Source: Chryseobacterium soli
Lineage (GTDB): Bacteria; Bacteroidota; Bacteroidia; Flavobacteriales; Weeksellaceae
Direction of reading: 5' to 3'
NCBI RefSeq assembly: GCF_000737705.1
Contig: NZ_JPRH01000003.1
Location: 496,001 to 560,000, forward strand
Length of the DNA: 64,000 bases
Position numbers and translations under genes: made by a program. Shown here in pieces: positions 63,471 to 64,000 of the stretch (the first letter of the stretch is position 1; each line of letters starts with the position of its first letter). The notes under the pieces are model-generated. The model worked only from the letters and a program-made list of their open reading frames with translations. It searched no databases and had not been told where the DNA came from.

Positions 63471-63917
63471 ATGAACGGAACATCCACACCTATCAGAAAT
63501 CATCCAACCTATGCACTTGGATATTATATTTCGCTGGCAGGGGCTTCACTTATTTTATTCTGGATAGGAATTTTCAAATTTACTCCCACCGAAGCAGCGG
63601 CGATTAAACCTTTAATAGAAAACCATTTTCTTACCTTTTTCGTATATCAAATAGCGGATGTGCAGACGGTGTCAAATGCTATCGGAGCGATAGAAATTAT
63701 CATTGCAGCATTACTGATCTTTAGTGTGAAATTTGCATTTCTAAGGAAGTATGCCGCCATGGGAATGATAGGTATCTTTCTGGTTACATTAAGTTATTTA
63801 TTTACAACTCCGGGAATATGGAAAATGGTGGATGGAGTTCCCGTCACTGATTTCTTTATCATCAAGGATGTGATGTTTTTAGGATTTGGATTAATGATCT
63901 ATCAAATTGAGAAATAA
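63471..63917 (+). CDS. DUF417 (YkgB/RclC-like) membrane protein
   Basis: This 148-residue inner-membrane protein has four hydrophobic segments. It carries the family motifs ILFWIGIFKFTPTEAAAIKP, NAIGAIEIIIAALL and VPVTDFFIIKDVMFLGFG. The E. coli relative RclC is part of a reactive-chlorine response, but the role here is not known. A short secreted-protein gene follows. Confidence 0.87.
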   Translation: MNGTSTPIRNHPTYALGYYISLAGASLILFWIGIFKFTPTEAAAIKPLIENHFLTFFVYQIADVQTVSNAIGAIEIIIAALLIFSVKFAFLRKYAAMGMIGIFLVTLSYLFTTPGIWKMVDGVPVTDFFIIKDVMFLGFGLMIYQIEK

Positions 63918-63940
63918 TGGACAATAATAAAAAGAGAAAA

Positions 63941-64000
63941 ATGAAAAATATATTAATTGTACTCGGTATTATTCTGGGTATCGCAGTATTTGCTGCAAAG
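63941..64000 (+). CDS. Start of a secreted protein (partial)
   Basis: ATG at 63941 begins MKNILIVLGIILGIAVFAAK, a signal-peptide-like sequence that runs off the window end. It lies 23 bases after the DUF417 stop and may be in the same unit. Function cannot be judged. Confidence 0.55.
   Translation, partial: MKNILIVLGIILGIAVFAAK

Noticed and set aside
1..64000. tRNA, rRNA or CRISPR array
   Set aside because: No cloverleaf with a T-loop GTTCRA pattern, no rRNA segment and no regularly spaced repeat set was found on either strand.

Overview
The window is about 35% GC and looks like a Chryseobacterium-type member of the Flavobacteriia (Bacteroidota). Evidence: TAnnTTTG-type -7 promoter boxes, A-rich leaders without strong Shine-Dalgarno sites, a type IX secretion sorting domain, DUF5686 and DUF1599 proteins, a BT_3928-type membrane protein and a compact ilv operon. 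No tRNA, rRNA or CRISPR array was seen.

1-3400 is left host flank: a BT_3928-like membrane protein and DUF1599 on the minus strand, then an orphan beta-helix protein on the plus strand.

3432-44211 (ends inferred) is a complete-looking 40.8-kb Mu-like transposable prophage. The early region holds an S24 repressor, a divergent control region, a MuA-type DDE transposase, a MuB-type ATPase, a second P-loop ATPase and DUF3164. Then comes an accessory (moron) island: a small ORF, an outer-membrane barrel, a DUF4304 immunity protein, a 2105-residue SpvB/RHS toxin with a C-terminal PD-(D/E)xK-like nuclease, a T9SS-domain partner and a 970-bp hairpin-rich non-coding stretch. Late genes form two divergent arms. 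The minus arm has terminase small and large subunits, Gp36-like, a portal-MuF-nuclease fusion, tape measure, virion morphogenesis and a tail-end protein. The plus arm has protease/scaffold, capsid, amidase, contractile sheath, tube, a frameshifted tail chaperone, baseplate, fibres and lysis/membrane genes. At the far right, where Mu carries com-mom, lies an ABC-ATPase to GNAT gene joined by a dnaX-type A AAA AAG slip site, followed by a formyltransferase. This is the best candidate here for a new system, possibly DNA base modification or another anti-defence function.

44235-64000 is right host flank. folP lies just outside the prophage. Next is the branched-chain amino acid operon ilvE-ilvD-ilvB-ilvN-ilvC-ilvA. 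It is preceded by two leader-peptide/terminator pairs in series, which suggests tandem ribosome-mediated attenuation. Then follow a half-length MFS transporter, an M28 peptidase, a DUF5686 outer-membrane protein, a lipoprotein pair, alaS, an ECF sigma/anti-sigma-like pair, a DUF417 membrane protein and the start of a secreted protein.

All assignments come from reading motifs and context. No database search was run.
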